Counted from the first letter of the stretch, positions 39,780-49,070 are shown. The stretch: DNA of 64,000 bases from Pseudolabrys taiwanensis (GCF_003367395.1 NZ_CP031417.1:2542001-2606000), one strand, 5' to 3'. Made by a program: numbers and translations. The notes: generated by a model from the letters alone, not told the origin.

Positions 39780-42142
39780 GCGAAAGACTCCAGCTTAGCG
39801 GTGCGCGCTTGCGCCAACTTCTCCAGCACGCGTGTCGGCGTCATCGGCAACACATCGAGTTCGGCGCCGAGCCCGGCCAGGGCATCGTTGATGGCATTGG
39901 CAATCGCGGCCGGCGGACCGATGGCGCCACCTTCGCCGATGCCCTTCTGACCGAAGCGGGTGATGGGTGACGGCGTCTCCATATGGTCGATCGCGGCCGC
40001 CGGCACTTCAGGCGCGCCGGGCAGATAGTAGTCGGCGAATGTCGCAGCCAACGGCTGCCCGCGTTCGTCAAAGGGCATTTCCTCGAACAGCGCGGTGCCG
40101 ATGCCCTGCGCCGTACCGCCATAGACCTGGCCTTCGACCACCATTGGATTGATGAGCACACCGCCGTCCTCGACGATCTTGTAATCGAGGATCTCGACCC
40201 CGCCCGTCTCCGTATCGACGGCAACCGTCACCGCATGGCAGGCATAAGAGAACGTGCCGCTGTCGCGCTGCGGCTTGTAGCCCTGCGTGACTTCGAGCCC
40301 GGCCGGATCGACGTCGGCCGGCAGGTCCTGCGGCCGCAGATACCAGACCTTGCCGATATCGGCGATGGCGACTTCGCCGCCGGACGAGCGCGCCATGCCG
40401 CCGCTCAGTTGAATGGTCTGCGGATCCGCCTGAAGCAAATGACCGGCGATCTTGCGCAGCCGCCCGGCCAGCGTTTCGCAGGCTGCGGCCACAGCGCCGC
40501 CCGCCATGACGATGCAACGCGAGCCCCAGGTGCCCGTCGAGTACGGCGTCAGCGCCGTGTCGCCATGCACCACCTTCACACGATGCGGGGCAATGCCGAG
40601 CATCTCGTTAGCGATCTGCGCCAGGGTCGTTTCCAGACCCTGCCCGTGGCTCTGCACGCCGACACGCAATTCGAGACCGCCATCCGGCGTCAGCCGCGCG
40701 GTCGCCTGCTCGAAGCCCGGCACCATGGGAATGCCCCAGCCGGCGTAGACCGACGTGCCGTGCGCGCCCTGCTCGCAATAGATGGACAGGCCCACGCCGA
40801 TGCGGCGGCCGTCCGGCTCGCCCGCGGCCTGCCGCCGCCGCACCGCCGGCAGATCGATCGCCGCCACCGCGCGGTCCAGGCATTCGATGTAGTCGCCGCT
40901 GTCGAAGATCTTGTTGGTGATGTTGACGAACGGCATCTGCTCCGGCCGCACCAGATTTTTGCGGCGGATCTCGTCGGGCGGCAGCTTCAGTTCGCGCGCG
41001 ACGGCATCGAGCAGCACTTCCATCGCATAACAGACGCCGCTGCGCGCCACGCCGCGGAACGGCAGGATCGGCGGCTTGTTGGAGGCAACCGACCAGGTGC
41101 GACAGCGATAGCCGGCGAACTGATAGGGCCCCGGCAGGATGCTGGCGACCTGCGCGGCTTCGAGACAGGCCGAGAAGGGATAGAGAGAGTAAGCGCCGGA
41201 ATCGACGATGGCATCGCAATCGACCGCCAACAGCGTTCCATCGGCGGCGGCATAGCCGGCGATCTCGTAATGATGCTCACGGCAATTGGCATTGCCGGTG
41301 AGATGCTCGTAGCGATCCTCGATCCAGCGTAACGGCCGCTTCAGCTTCATCGCGAGATAAGCAAGGACGACCTCCTCGCACAGCAGCAGGCCCTTGTAGC
41401 CGAAGCCGCCGCCGACATCCGGCGCGACGATGCGCACCATGCCCTGCTCGAGCCCGAGGCACTCGGCCAATCCCGTGCGCACGATGTGCGGCACTTGCGT
41501 CGCCGTGTAGAGAACAACTTGCTGCGCCTGGTTGTCCCAATAGGCGACGACGCCGCGCCCCTCCATCGGCGCCATGCTCTGGCGCGCGGTGCGGAAGGTG
41601 CGCTTCACGCACACCGCGGCATCCTTGATCGCCGCTTCGAAGCCGATATCGACCGCGGTTTCGAGAAACACGTTCTCGGGCCAGTGATCGTGGACGAGCG
41701 GCGCATCCGGCGACCGGGCGCGCGTCATCTCGACCACCGCCGGCAGCTCGTCGAGATCGAGAGTCACGGCTTCGGCGATATCCTCGGCTTCGGCGCGGGT
41801 ATTCGCGACGCAGGCCGCGAGCGGCTCACCAACATGCCGCACCTTCTCGTAAGCGAGCACCGGCTGTATGGACGAACGAAAGCCGGGCAGACCGGAATCG
41901 GCACGAATGCCTTTGACGCCGACGAGATCGGACATCACGAACACGGCGTCTTCCTGACCCGGCGGCTTGGCAACGCCGCGGATGCGCGCATGCGCGAGCG
42001 GACTACGCACGAAAGCCACATCCAGCATGCCGGGCATACGGATATCGGCGACGAAGCGGCCGCGGCCGCGCAGATAGCGATCGTCCTCCAGCCGCGGATG
42101 CGACGATCCAATGCCCTCAGCTTGCGCGACGTTCCGATCCAT
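39776..42142 (-). CDS. Molybdopterin large subunit of a xanthine dehydrogenase/CO-dehydrogenase-type hydroxylase
   Basis: 788 aa catalytic subunit. The Mo-cofactor loop GGGFGYKG is at about 244-251 and the catalytic Glu is E737 in GIGEGGAIG. The active-site loop reads PFRGVARSGVC (about 361-371). It lacks the AYRCSFR loop of true form I CO dehydrogenase, so it is more likely a hydroxylase of an N-heterocycle or aldehyde. Start at 42142 has GGGAAG upstream; a frame to 42199 has no support. It is the first gene of the three-subunit operon, and a 41-bp inverted repeat lies 155 bases upstream. Confidence 0.88.
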   Translation of the reverse strand: MDRNVAQAEGIGSSHPRLEDDRYLRGRGRFVADIRMPGMLDVAFVRSPLAHARIRGVAKPPGQEDAVFVMSDLVGVKGIRADSGLPGFRSSIQPVLAYEKVRHVGEPLAACVANTRAEAEDIAEAVTLDLDELPAVVEMTRARSPDAPLVHDHWPENVFLETAVDIGFEAAIKDAAVCVKRTFRTARQSMAPMEGRGVVAYWDNQAQQVVLYTATQVPHIVRTGLAECLGLEQGMVRIVAPDVGGGFGYKGLLLCEEVVLAYLAMKLKRPLRWIEDRYEHLTGNANCREHHYEIAGYAAADGTLLAVDCDAIVDSGAYSLYPFSACLEAAQVASILPGPYQFAGYRCRTWSVASNKPPILPFRGVARSGVCYAMEVLLDAVARELKLPPDEIRRKNLVRPEQMPFVNITNKIFDSGDYIECLDRAVAAIDLPAVRRRQAAGEPDGRRIGVGLSIYCEQGAHGTSVYAGWGIPMVPGFEQATARLTPDGGLELRVGVQSHGQGLETTLAQIANEMLGIAPHRVKVVHGDTALTPYSTGTWGSRCIVMAGGAVAAACETLAGRLRKIAGHLLQADPQTIQLSGGMARSSGGEVAIADIGKVWYLRPQDLPADVDPAGLEVTQGYKPQRDSGTFSYACHAVTVAVDTETGGVEILDYKIVEDGGVLINPMVVEGQVYGGTAQGIGTALFEEMPFDERGQPLAATFADYYLPGAPEVPAAAIDHMETPSPITRFGQKGIGEGGAIGPPAAIANAINDALAGLGAELDVLPMTPTRVLEKLAQARTAKLESFA

Positions 42143-42296
42143 CTCGCGTGTTCTTCCCGACGTCGTTACCGAGATTCGAAGCTGCGAAGAGGTTCGCAAG
42201 GGTTATGCCAACCGGCGCATTTCCCGATCCGCCCAAATCCGCCAGGACGGCGCCGGCGCATGTCTACAATCCGGGCAGACAGCGACGTCCGTTTGG

Positions 42297-42337
42297 GCAT
42301 TCGTCCTTGTACTGATGATTGCTGTACGGACGAATGC
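42297..42337. promoter_or_regulatory. Inverted repeat upstream of the molybdenum hydroxylase operon
   Basis: GCATTCGTCC (42297-42306) and GGACGAATGC (42328-42337) are perfect 10-bp arms; an inner GTAC pair adds symmetry. It may be a regulator site, possibly for the MarR protein at 37270, or a leader hairpin. The remaining gap from 42143 to 42448 shows no gene. Confidence 0.45.
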
Positions 42338-42448
42338 GGCGCGGCGATCGGGTATCGATGTGAGTGGCGGCGGGCGAGCCCCCGATAACGGTCGCCCCCT
42401 GGCGCGCACGGCGGCGGCGGGTGGACGGCATCGGACTAAGGGATAGCC

Positions 42449-42464
42449 TGGCGCTCCCTAGGGG
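42449..42464. repeat. attL-like core: displaced 3' end of tRNA-Glu
   Basis: Sixteen bases identical to the CCA, discriminator, acceptor 3' side and start of the T-arm of tRNA-Glu(CUC), in the same orientation as at 53568-53583. Beyond them the sequence diverges (TCCCGG instead of ACTCGA), so this is a fragment and not a second tRNA. Confidence 0.75.
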
Positions 42465-42571
42465 TCCCGGAAGCCTGGTTTAGAAGGCAGAATGTTATCG
42501 GTTTTCCCGAGACAACTCAAACATTTGCTGCACTAAGAAACTTTGGCGGCTTTGGAAAAAAAACTACAAGT

Positions 42572-42598
42572 GTTGTACGCTGTGTTGGACGTCTCAAA
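42572..42598 (+). repeat. Left arm-type repeat of the island
   Basis: Matches 53471-53497 in 22 of 27 aligned positions, same direction, with the exact shared piece TGTTGGACGT. Each copy is preceded by TTGGCGG (42543-42549 here, 53456-53462 there), and the surrounding 42480-42600 is AT-rich. A role as integrase arm site is inferred from position and pairing. Confidence 0.55.
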
Positions 42599-42692
42599 CC
42601 GTTTTGGCGGCCTCTCCCTGGGCGGAAGCAGTCAATTGATAGGTCAGCGTCCGGCGGCGCGCGCGGCTACTACGCCGGGCTCGACCAAGCCT

Positions 42693-42893
42693 TTAAGGCG
42701 TGTGGACAACCATCGGATCGGCGACGCCGACCGTTTCTCTATCCGAACTTGCCTCGAGCGCCTGCACTTTACGCTCGAGTTCGTCGATCCGCCCAGCCAA
42801 AGAGCGGGCGTAGCTGTAGACTAGGTCGTCTTCGCTCTCCATGACGGCCGCAAATTCCAACATCTTATTCCAGGCTCTCTTGATCATGTTCAT
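42693..42893 (-). CDS. Small coiled-coil protein downstream of the RND pump
   Basis: 66 aa, acidic, with a heptad-like stretch (LAGRIDELERKVQALEASSD). It begins 10 bases after the pump stop with AAGGA 7 bases before the ATG, which supports a real gene co-transcribed with the pump. There is no membrane segment or known domain. It is the outermost gene at the left end of the island. The function is unknown. Confidence 0.6.
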   Translation of the reverse strand: MNMIKRAWNKMLEFAAVMESEDDLVYSYARSLAGRIDELERKVQALEASSDRETVGVADPMVVHTP

Positions 42894-42903
42894 GATGAGT
42901 TCC

Positions 42904-45900
42904 TTAACGAACCATTGAATGACCGGGGATATGTGCGACTGCGCTGCTCAGGCCGGCACTCTCGGCGTCGTTCGCCTTCTTTGACGATTGCTCCGGCGTC
43001 TTGATCCGGAACCAGACGGCATAGAGTGCCGGCAGGAACAACAGGATCAGCGCTGTACCCGCAGCGGTGCCGCCGATCAGCGTGTAAGCCATCGATCCCC
43101 AGAAAACGGAGTGCGTGAGCGGGATGAAGGCTAGTACGGCCGCCAGCGCCGTCAGGATAACGGGACGGGTTCGTTGCACCGTCGCTTCTATGACCGCGTG
43201 ATAATCATCGAGGCCGGCCCGCCGGTTCTCCTTGATCTGTTCGGTGAGGATCAGCGTGTTGCGTATCAGGATGCCAGCGAGGCCGATCAAACCAAGGATC
43301 GCGTTAAAGCCGAACGGCTGATGGAACAGCAGCAAGACGGGCACGGCGCCGACGAGGCCCAGGGGCGCGGTCAGCATGACCATCGCCATGGTCGAGAACG
43401 ATCGCACCTGTAGCATCACGATGATCAGCATGGCGGCAATCATCGTCGGGAAGACCACGGCGAGTGCATCGTTGGCCTTCTTTGCTTCCTCGATCGAACC
43501 GCCCATCTCGACGCGATAGCCTTGAGGCAGTTTGGCGATGAGGGGTTGGAGTGCCGCCATCACCTGCATGGAGACTTCCGGTGGCTGCGTCGCCTCGTCG
43601 ATATCCGAACGGATCGTGATCACGGGCGTGCGGTCCCGCCGCTTCATGATCGGCTCCTCGAAGCGAACTTCAGAATGACCGATCTGATCGAGGGGAATGC
43701 GCCGCCCGTCGCGGCTGATCAGCGAGAAATCCTTCAACCGCGCAGGGTCGAGACGCTCCGCCCCGGCGCTACGCGCCACGACCGCGACATTGCGGATATC
43801 CTCCCGCACCTCGGTAACGTTGAAGCCCGTCAGGAGGAACTGCAACTGCTGCGCAACTTCCGACGAGGACAAGCCGATCAGGTTGAGGCGATCCTGGTCG
43901 GGGACGAAGCGAAGTGTCGGGACAAGGTTGCCCCAATCGCGGTTGGCCTGGCGTACATCCGGAACACCTCGCATGATCTCCAGCGCTTCATGCGACAAAG
44001 CATAGAGCTTGTCGGCGTCCGGACCCATCAGACGAAATTCGACCGGGAATGGGGTGTAGGGACCGAACACAAGCTGGGTCACGCGCACGGAGGCTTCAGG
44101 AGCGAGCCCATGCGCGACCGCCTGCCGCATCCGGAGCTTGAGCGCTTCGCGCGCCTCGGCATCCGGCGTCAGGACCACGATTTTGGCAAAGGCCGGATCG
44201 GGAAGTTCAGGCGCCATCGCGAGGAAGAAGCGCGGCGCACCTTGACCGATATAGCTCGTGACAATACTGGCCTCGGGCTGGTTGTGGAGCCAGGTCTCAA
44301 GCTTGGCGACGGCCGCGGTCGTCGCTTCGATGCTCGAACCCTCCGGCATGCGAACTTCGACCAGCACTTCCGGGCGATCCGACGTGGGGAAGAACTGCTG
44401 CTTCACAGCTCCCATCCCGACGCCAGCGAGCAGAAAGAGACCCACCACTATAGAGACGGTTGCAAACTTCCGGCGAACGGCGAATTTGATCACATCACGA
44501 AGCCGCCGGTAGTTCGGCGTGTCATAGATCGCGTGATGTCCTCCACTCACCGGCTTGATGTTCGGCAGCATGGTCACGCCAAGATAGGGTGTGAAGAACA
44601 CCGCAACGAACCAGGAGACGATCAGCGCAAAGCCTACGACCCAGAAGATGTTGCCGGCGTACTCGCCTGCCGTTGAACGTGCAAAGCCCACCGGCAAGAA
44701 GCCAGCAATCGTGACCAGCGTGCCGGACAACATCGGCGCAGCAGTGTGGCTCCAGGCGTAGGCAGCGGCACGAACGCGATCCATGCCCTCTTCCATTTTT
44801 ACGACCATGACCTCGATTGCGATGATGGCGTCGTCCACTAAGAGGCCGAGCGCGAGGATAAGCGCGCCGAGAGTGATGCGGTCGAAGAAGCGGCCGGTGA
44901 CTGCCATGATGACGAAGACTACCGCGAGGGTGAGCGGCACGGCCGCGGCCACAACAAGGCCTTCACGCCAGCCGAGGCTAAGAAGGCTGACCAGCAGCAC
45001 GACGCCGAGCGCCATCGCGAATTTCAGCATGAATTCGCCGACGGCAGAGGAGATATTGACCGCTTGGTCCGTTACCTTGGTCAGGGAAATGCCCAGCGGC
45101 AGCGTTGCTGCGATGGCGGTTGTCCGTGCTTCCAGAGCTTTGCCCAGCTCAAGCCCGTTCCATCCCGTTTGCATCACGGCGGCGAGGACGATGGCTTGCT
45201 CGCCTTCGTGACGGATCAGGAATGTGGCCGGGTCTTCGTAGCCGCGGCGCACCGACGCGATATCCGAAAGCTTGAGCGTACGCCCGTTGGCGACAATCGG
45301 TGTGTCGGCGATCGCCTGTATCCCATTAAAGGCGCCGTCGAGACGAATGAAGACCTGCGGCCCCTTAGTATCGACAGACCCGGCCGGCATCACGGCATTC
45401 TGGCGTTGTAGGGCGGAAAAAATATCTTGTGGCGAGACACCGAGGGTCGCAAGGCGCGCGTAAGACAGCTCGATGAAGATGCGCTCGGGACGCTCACCGA
45501 GAATGTTGACTTTCTTGACGCCCGGGACGTGCAGCAACTCCTGGCGAATACTTTCCGCTTGCCGAGTGAGGTCGCGCATCGGCATGCCTTTTGCCTTCAA
45601 GGCGTAGAGCGCAAAGCTGACATCGGAATATTCGTCGTTGACGAAGGGGCCCAGGACACCCGGCGGCAAGTTTCGCGCTTCGTCGCCGACTTTCTTGCGC
45701 GCCTGATAAAACTCTTCCTCCACCGCTGACGGCGGTGTGCTGTCTTTCAGCGTTACAGTGGTCAGCACCAGACCCGGCCGCGTCATCGTCTCGACGCGGT
45801 CGTAATAGGTCAGCTCCTGCATGCGCTTTTCAAGCGGCTCTGCAACGAGGTCCTGCATTTCCTTCGCTGTCGCGCCCGGCCATGCAGCCGATATGGTCAA

Positions 45901-46038
45901 AACCTTGATCGAAAAGGACGGATCTTCGGCGCGGCCGAGATTGAGGAAAGCGATCGCGCCGCCGATCGAGAATAAAATAATGAAGAAAAGCGTGACCGAC
46001 CGCTCGCGAACTGCCAAGGCCGAAAGATTAAAATTCAT
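42904..46038 (-). CDS. RND efflux transporter (AcrB-like, HAE/MexK type)
   Basis: 1044 aa, full length with 12 membrane segments and two periplasmic loops. The proton-relay aspartates are in segment 4 (LALGLLVDDAIIAIE, about 395-409). The N-terminus (NFNLSALAVRERSVTLFFIILFSIGG) and FLNLGRAEDPSFSIK are typical of the VexK/MexK-like branch of exporters for organic compounds. It is 4 bases overlapped with the adaptor gene. No outer-membrane factor is in the island, so it must borrow a TolC-like channel. Confidence 0.9.
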   Translation of the reverse strand: MNFNLSALAVRERSVTLFFIILFSIGGAIAFLNLGRAEDPSFSIKVLTISAAWPGATAKEMQDLVAEPLEKRMQELTYYDRVETMTRPGLVLTTVTLKDSTPPSAVEEEFYQARKKVGDEARNLPPGVLGPFVNDEYSDVSFALYALKAKGMPMRDLTRQAESIRQELLHVPGVKKVNILGERPERIFIELSYARLATLGVSPQDIFSALQRQNAVMPAGSVDTKGPQVFIRLDGAFNGIQAIADTPIVANGRTLKLSDIASVRRGYEDPATFLIRHEGEQAIVLAAVMQTGWNGLELGKALEARTTAIAATLPLGISLTKVTDQAVNISSAVGEFMLKFAMALGVVLLVSLLSLGWREGLVVAAAVPLTLAVVFVIMAVTGRFFDRITLGALILALGLLVDDAIIAIEVMVVKMEEGMDRVRAAAYAWSHTAAPMLSGTLVTIAGFLPVGFARSTAGEYAGNIFWVVGFALIVSWFVAVFFTPYLGVTMLPNIKPVSGGHHAIYDTPNYRRLRDVIKFAVRRKFATVSIVVGLFLLAGVGMGAVKQQFFPTSDRPEVLVEVRMPEGSSIEATTAAVAKLETWLHNQPEASIVTSYIGQGAPRFFLAMAPELPDPAFAKIVVLTPDAEAREALKLRMRQAVAHGLAPEASVRVTQLVFGPYTPFPVEFRLMGPDADKLYALSHEALEIMRGVPDVRQANRDWGNLVPTLRFVPDQDRLNLIGLSSSEVAQQLQFLLTGFNVTEVREDIRNVAVVARSAGAERLDPARLKDFSLISRDGRRIPLDQIGHSEVRFEEPIMKRRDRTPVITIRSDIDEATQPPEVSMQVMAALQPLIAKLPQGYRVEMGGSIEEAKKANDALAVVFPTMIAAMLIIVMLQVRSFSTMAMVMLTAPLGLVGAVPVLLLFHQPFGFNAILGLIGLAGILIRNTLILTEQIKENRRAGLDDYHAVIEATVQRTRPVILTALAAVLAFIPLTHSVFWGSMAYTLIGGTAAGTALILLFLPALYAVWFRIKTPEQSSKKANDAESAGLSSAVAHIPGHSMVR

Positions 46039-47159
46039 TTGCGCACCTGATTTTGCTGGCCGGCGACGGACGAGACCTTGGTGCCTTCCTTAAGCAGATG
46101 CGCCCCAAGCGCGACGATCGGTTCGCCGGGGGTTAAGCCCTGGACTACAGCCGTTTCTTCGCCGAGTTCTTTGAGGACGACGTTCTTGAAGTGAACCGTC
46201 GAGCTTGAGCGATCGAACGCCCAAACGCCGGTTCGCTGGCCGTCATTCAAGATGGCGCCCATAGGGATTGCGATATCCGTGTCGGCTTGTGTGTTCGCAA
46301 TTCGGATGGTTACGGTCGCGCCGAGCGGCGCCGCGGCAGCGGCGCCTTCGAGAACGTAACGCGCTTCGTACGTGCGGGTTTGCGGGTCGGCGGCATTCGA
46401 TATCTGACGGAGACGCGCGGGCCAGCGGCGAGCGCCATCACCATATACCGTGGCTTCCGCACTGGACCCGATGGCGGGCCGAACAGTTTCTGGCAACGCC
46501 AGTAGAGCTTCACGCGGGCCCGCTTGGGCGAGTTGAACGACGGTTTGGCCAGCAACGACGACTTGGCCGGGCTCGCCCGAAGTCGCGACCACGATGCCGT
46601 CGGCATCGGCGACCAAAGTGGAATAGCCCGCTTCATTACCAGCGACGCGTGCGTCGGCTTCCGCCGCGGCCAATTGCGCTTCGGCGGTATCGAGCGCTGC
46701 CTTGGCCTGTTCGTAACGCTGCGTGGAGGCGCCAAGGCCATCCTTCGAGAGAATGGCGTAGCGCTTTTCATCGTTCCGCGCCTGAACGGCGACCGCAGTT
46801 GCCGCCATTACAGCGTTCCGCTTCGCGGTCAAGACGAGGCGTAAATCCGTATCGTCGATCCGCATCAACGGCTGACCGACGGTCACCTCTTGGCCGACAT
46901 CGACGAGGCGTTGGACAATCTTGCCGGCGACGCGAAAGCCAAGATTGCTCTGGACCCGCGCCGCAATACTTCCTGTGAAGGCCCGCTCGGCTCCGACGCT
47001 CCGACCGGCCGATGCCAGTCGAACGACTGGGACATCGTTTCTGGGGTCATTTTGGGCAGCCGCTTTTTCACCCGAAGCCGATCCAATCAGCAGGATGGCG
47101 ACGCCGCCTGCGAACAAAACCGCCGCTCCACCAAGCACATAGCGCCATTTCCGATTCAT
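46035..47159 (-). CDS. RND efflux periplasmic adaptor (HlyD/AcrA family)
   Basis: 374 aa. A membrane anchor lies at about 7-28. A lipoyl-like hairpin begins at ARVQSNLGFRVAGKIVQRLVDVGQEVTVGQPLMRID (about 66-102), a helical hairpin follows, and the second half-lipoyl reads ADADGIVVATSGEPGQVV. AGGAGACGG lies before the ATG. Its promoter is shared with the divergent TetR gene and contains inverted repeats likely bound by that TetR. Confidence 0.88.
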   Translation of the reverse strand: MNRKWRYVLGGAAVLFAGGVAILLIGSASGEKAAAQNDPRNDVPVVRLASAGRSVGAERAFTGSIAARVQSNLGFRVAGKIVQRLVDVGQEVTVGQPLMRIDDTDLRLVLTAKRNAVMAATAVAVQARNDEKRYAILSKDGLGASTQRYEQAKAALDTAEAQLAAAEADARVAGNEAGYSTLVADADGIVVATSGEPGQVVVAGQTVVQLAQAGPREALLALPETVRPAIGSSAEATVYGDGARRWPARLRQISNAADPQTRTYEARYVLEGAAAAAPLGATVTIRIANTQADTDIAIPMGAILNDGQRTGVWAFDRSSSTVHFKNVVLKELGEETAVVQGLTPGEPIVALGAHLLKEGTKVSSVAGQQNQVRK

Positions 47160-47195
47160 TTTCCGTCTCCTGGACAGGCTGGGGAGGCAGCCTTA

Positions 47196-47249
47196 TTTAG
47201 ATTGCATTCGGCATCTAATATCGGATATAGATTACGAACGCAATCTAAA
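47196..47249. promoter_or_regulatory. TetR operator region for the efflux pump
   Basis: TTTAGATTGC (47196-47205) and GCAATCTAAA (47240-47249) are perfect 10-bp inverted arms, and GCATCTAATA (47211-47220) is a weaker third copy. They fill the 102-base gap between the pump adaptor and the TetR gene. The right arm touches the ribosome site of tetR, which suits autorepression. Confidence 0.65.
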
Positions 47250-47261
47250 AGGAGGTCCGTC

Positions 47262-47840
47262 ATGCGCGTTAGTCGGGAGCAAGCAGAGAAAAATCGCCAA
47301 GGCGTCATCGACACCGCGAGCCATCTGTTTCGCGAAAAAGGCTTCGACGGGGTGGGCCTCGTGGAGCTCATGGAGAGCGCGGGGCTGACGAAGGGCGGCT
47401 TCTACAAACAGTTCGAGTCCAAGGAAGATCTCGCCGCGCTCGCCTCGCGCCGGTCCATGGAAATGGCGATGGAGCGATGGATCCGTGTCATTGCCAGGCG
47501 GCCCGATGCGCCGCTCGACGCGATGATCGATCTGTATCTTTCGCCGGGGCATCGCGCTGACAAAGGCGATGGTTGCCCGCTGGTTGCTCTCGGCTCCGAT
47601 GCGGCCCGTCAAGGCGCGGACGTCAAAGAGTCATTCGAGTTCGGCGTGAAGAAGCACCTTGAACTGTTGGGCGACGTCATTCTCGGCGGCTCCGCGGAGG
47701 TTCGCGCAGAGCTTGCCCCTGCGGTGCTCTCGCTTCTCGTCGGTGCGCTTACCTTGTCGCGCATGGTCAATGACGATCGCCTCGCCTTGACCTTTCTCAG
47801 CGCTGCGGCCGCGCAAGTCCGCAGCATCACCAAGGCTTGA
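47262..47840 (+). CDS. TetR/AcrR family regulator of the island pump
   Basis: 192 aa. The helix-turn-helix reads DTASHLFREKGFDGVGLVELMESAGLTKGGFYKQFESKEDL in pieces at about 16-58 (GGFYKQFESK typical). The ATG at 47262 has AAAAGGAGG upstream; longer frames are not real. It is divergent from the pump and lies 11 bases before the thiolase gene, so it is the first gene of the plus-strand enzyme operon and probably represses both directions. Confidence 0.9.
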   Translation: MRVSREQAEKNRQGVIDTASHLFREKGFDGVGLVELMESAGLTKGGFYKQFESKEDLAALASRRSMEMAMERWIRVIARRPDAPLDAMIDLYLSPGHRADKGDGCPLVALGSDAARQGADVKESFEFGVKKHLELLGDVILGGSAEVRAELAPAVLSLLVGALTLSRMVNDDRLALTFLSAAAAQVRSITKA

Positions 47841-47851
47841 GGAGACACTCC

Positions 47852-49045
47852 ATGTCGACGCTGCACGATCCGATCGTCATTGTTTCCGCCGTACGCACGC
47901 CGCTGGGCCGCTTCCTCGGCGACCTCTCGCCGCTCGCCGCGCATGAGCTGGGCGCGCATGTCATCCGCTCGGCGGTCGACCGCGCTAAGCTCGCGCCCGA
48001 CCGCATCGACGAAGTGCTGATGGGTTGCGTCCTGCCCGCAGGCCAAGGACAGGCGCCTGCGCGTCAGGCGGCTCGCGGCGCGGGGCTACTTGATGCAACC
48101 GGCGCAACGACGGTCAATAAAGTCTGCGGCTCGGGCATGAAAGCGACGACGCTCGCCCACGATCTATTGCTCGCGGGATCGGTCGATGTCGCGGTATCGG
48201 GCGGCATGGAATCGATGTCGAATGCGCCCTACTTGCTTGCGAAAGCCCGCAGCGGCTACCGTGTTGGTCATGACCGCGTCCTTGACCATATGATGATGGA
48301 TGGCCTTGAGGATGCCTACGAGCCCGGTCGCGCGATGGGGGACTTCGGCGAAGCGGCAGCTGAGGCCTATCAGTTCACGCGCGCCGATCAGGACGCTTAT
48401 GCGGTCGAAACACTGACGCGCGCGCGCCATGCCATCGAAAGTGGCGCCTTCAAGGATGAGATCGTACCGGTCTCGATCGGCATAAAAGGCGGCCAGAAGC
48501 TCGTCGACACCGATGAGCATCCGTTGAAAGTGTCGCCTGAAAAAATCCCGACATTGAAGCCGGCCTTCCGTGCCAACGGCACGATCACGGCTGCGAGTGC
48601 CTCGGCCAATGCCGATGGCGCCGCCGCCTTGGTGTTGACGCGCCGGTCCATCGCCGAGCGGGATGGCTTGCCTATCCTCGCAGAGATCAAGGCGCACGCT
48701 ACCCATAGTCAGGCGCCGGCCTGGTACACGACCGCGCCGATCCCCGCGATCCGCAAAGTGCTGGCGAAGGCCAACTGGCGTGTGCCCGATGTCGACCTAT
48801 TCGAAATCAACGAGGCCTTCGCCGTGGTGCCGATGGCGGCTGCGAAAGATCTCGGCATCGCGCGCGACAAACTAAACGTCAATGGCGGCGCCTGCGCGGT
48901 CGGTCATCCGATCGGCGCGACCGGCGCGCGCCTGATCGTCACCTTGCTACATGCCATGCAGCATCGAAACCTCACGAAAGGCGTTGCCGCTCTTTGCATC
49001 GGCGGTGGAGAAGCGACCGCGGTCGCCATCGAGCGGACCCATTAA
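47852..49045 (+). CDS. Thiolase (acetyl-CoA C-acetyltransferase family)
   Basis: 397 aa. All catalytic residues are visible: Cys92 in NKVCGSGM, His352 in GHPIGATG and Cys382 in LCIGGGEA, in the order and spacing of thiolases. It could condense two acetyl-CoA or cleave a beta-ketoacyl-CoA. ATG 47852 follows AGGAGA. It starts 11 bases after tetR and 25 bases before the ketosynthase gene, so it belongs to a regulated operon, not a housekeeping PHB locus (no phaB next to it). Confidence 0.88.
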   Translation: MSTLHDPIVIVSAVRTPLGRFLGDLSPLAAHELGAHVIRSAVDRAKLAPDRIDEVLMGCVLPAGQGQAPARQAARGAGLLDATGATTVNKVCGSGMKATTLAHDLLLAGSVDVAVSGGMESMSNAPYLLAKARSGYRVGHDRVLDHMMMDGLEDAYEPGRAMGDFGEAAAEAYQFTRADQDAYAVETLTRARHAIESGAFKDEIVPVSIGIKGGQKLVDTDEHPLKVSPEKIPTLKPAFRANGTITAASASANADGAAALVLTRRSIAERDGLPILAEIKAHATHSQAPAWYTTAPIPAIRKVLAKANWRVPDVDLFEINEAFAVVPMAAAKDLGIARDKLNVNGGACAVGHPIGATGARLIVTLLHAMQHRNLTKGVAALCIGGGEATAVAIERTH

Positions 49046-49070
49046 ACCGGCTCAACAGGAAGAAACGTAC

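Noticed and set aside
39776..42142. Annotation as carbon monoxide dehydrogenase
   Set aside because: The gene order is Cox-like but the active-site loop is not AYRCSFR, so CO oxidation is not supported.
42449..42464. Possible second tRNA gene at the left copy
   Set aside because: Only 16 bases match; no D-arm or anticodon arm follows.
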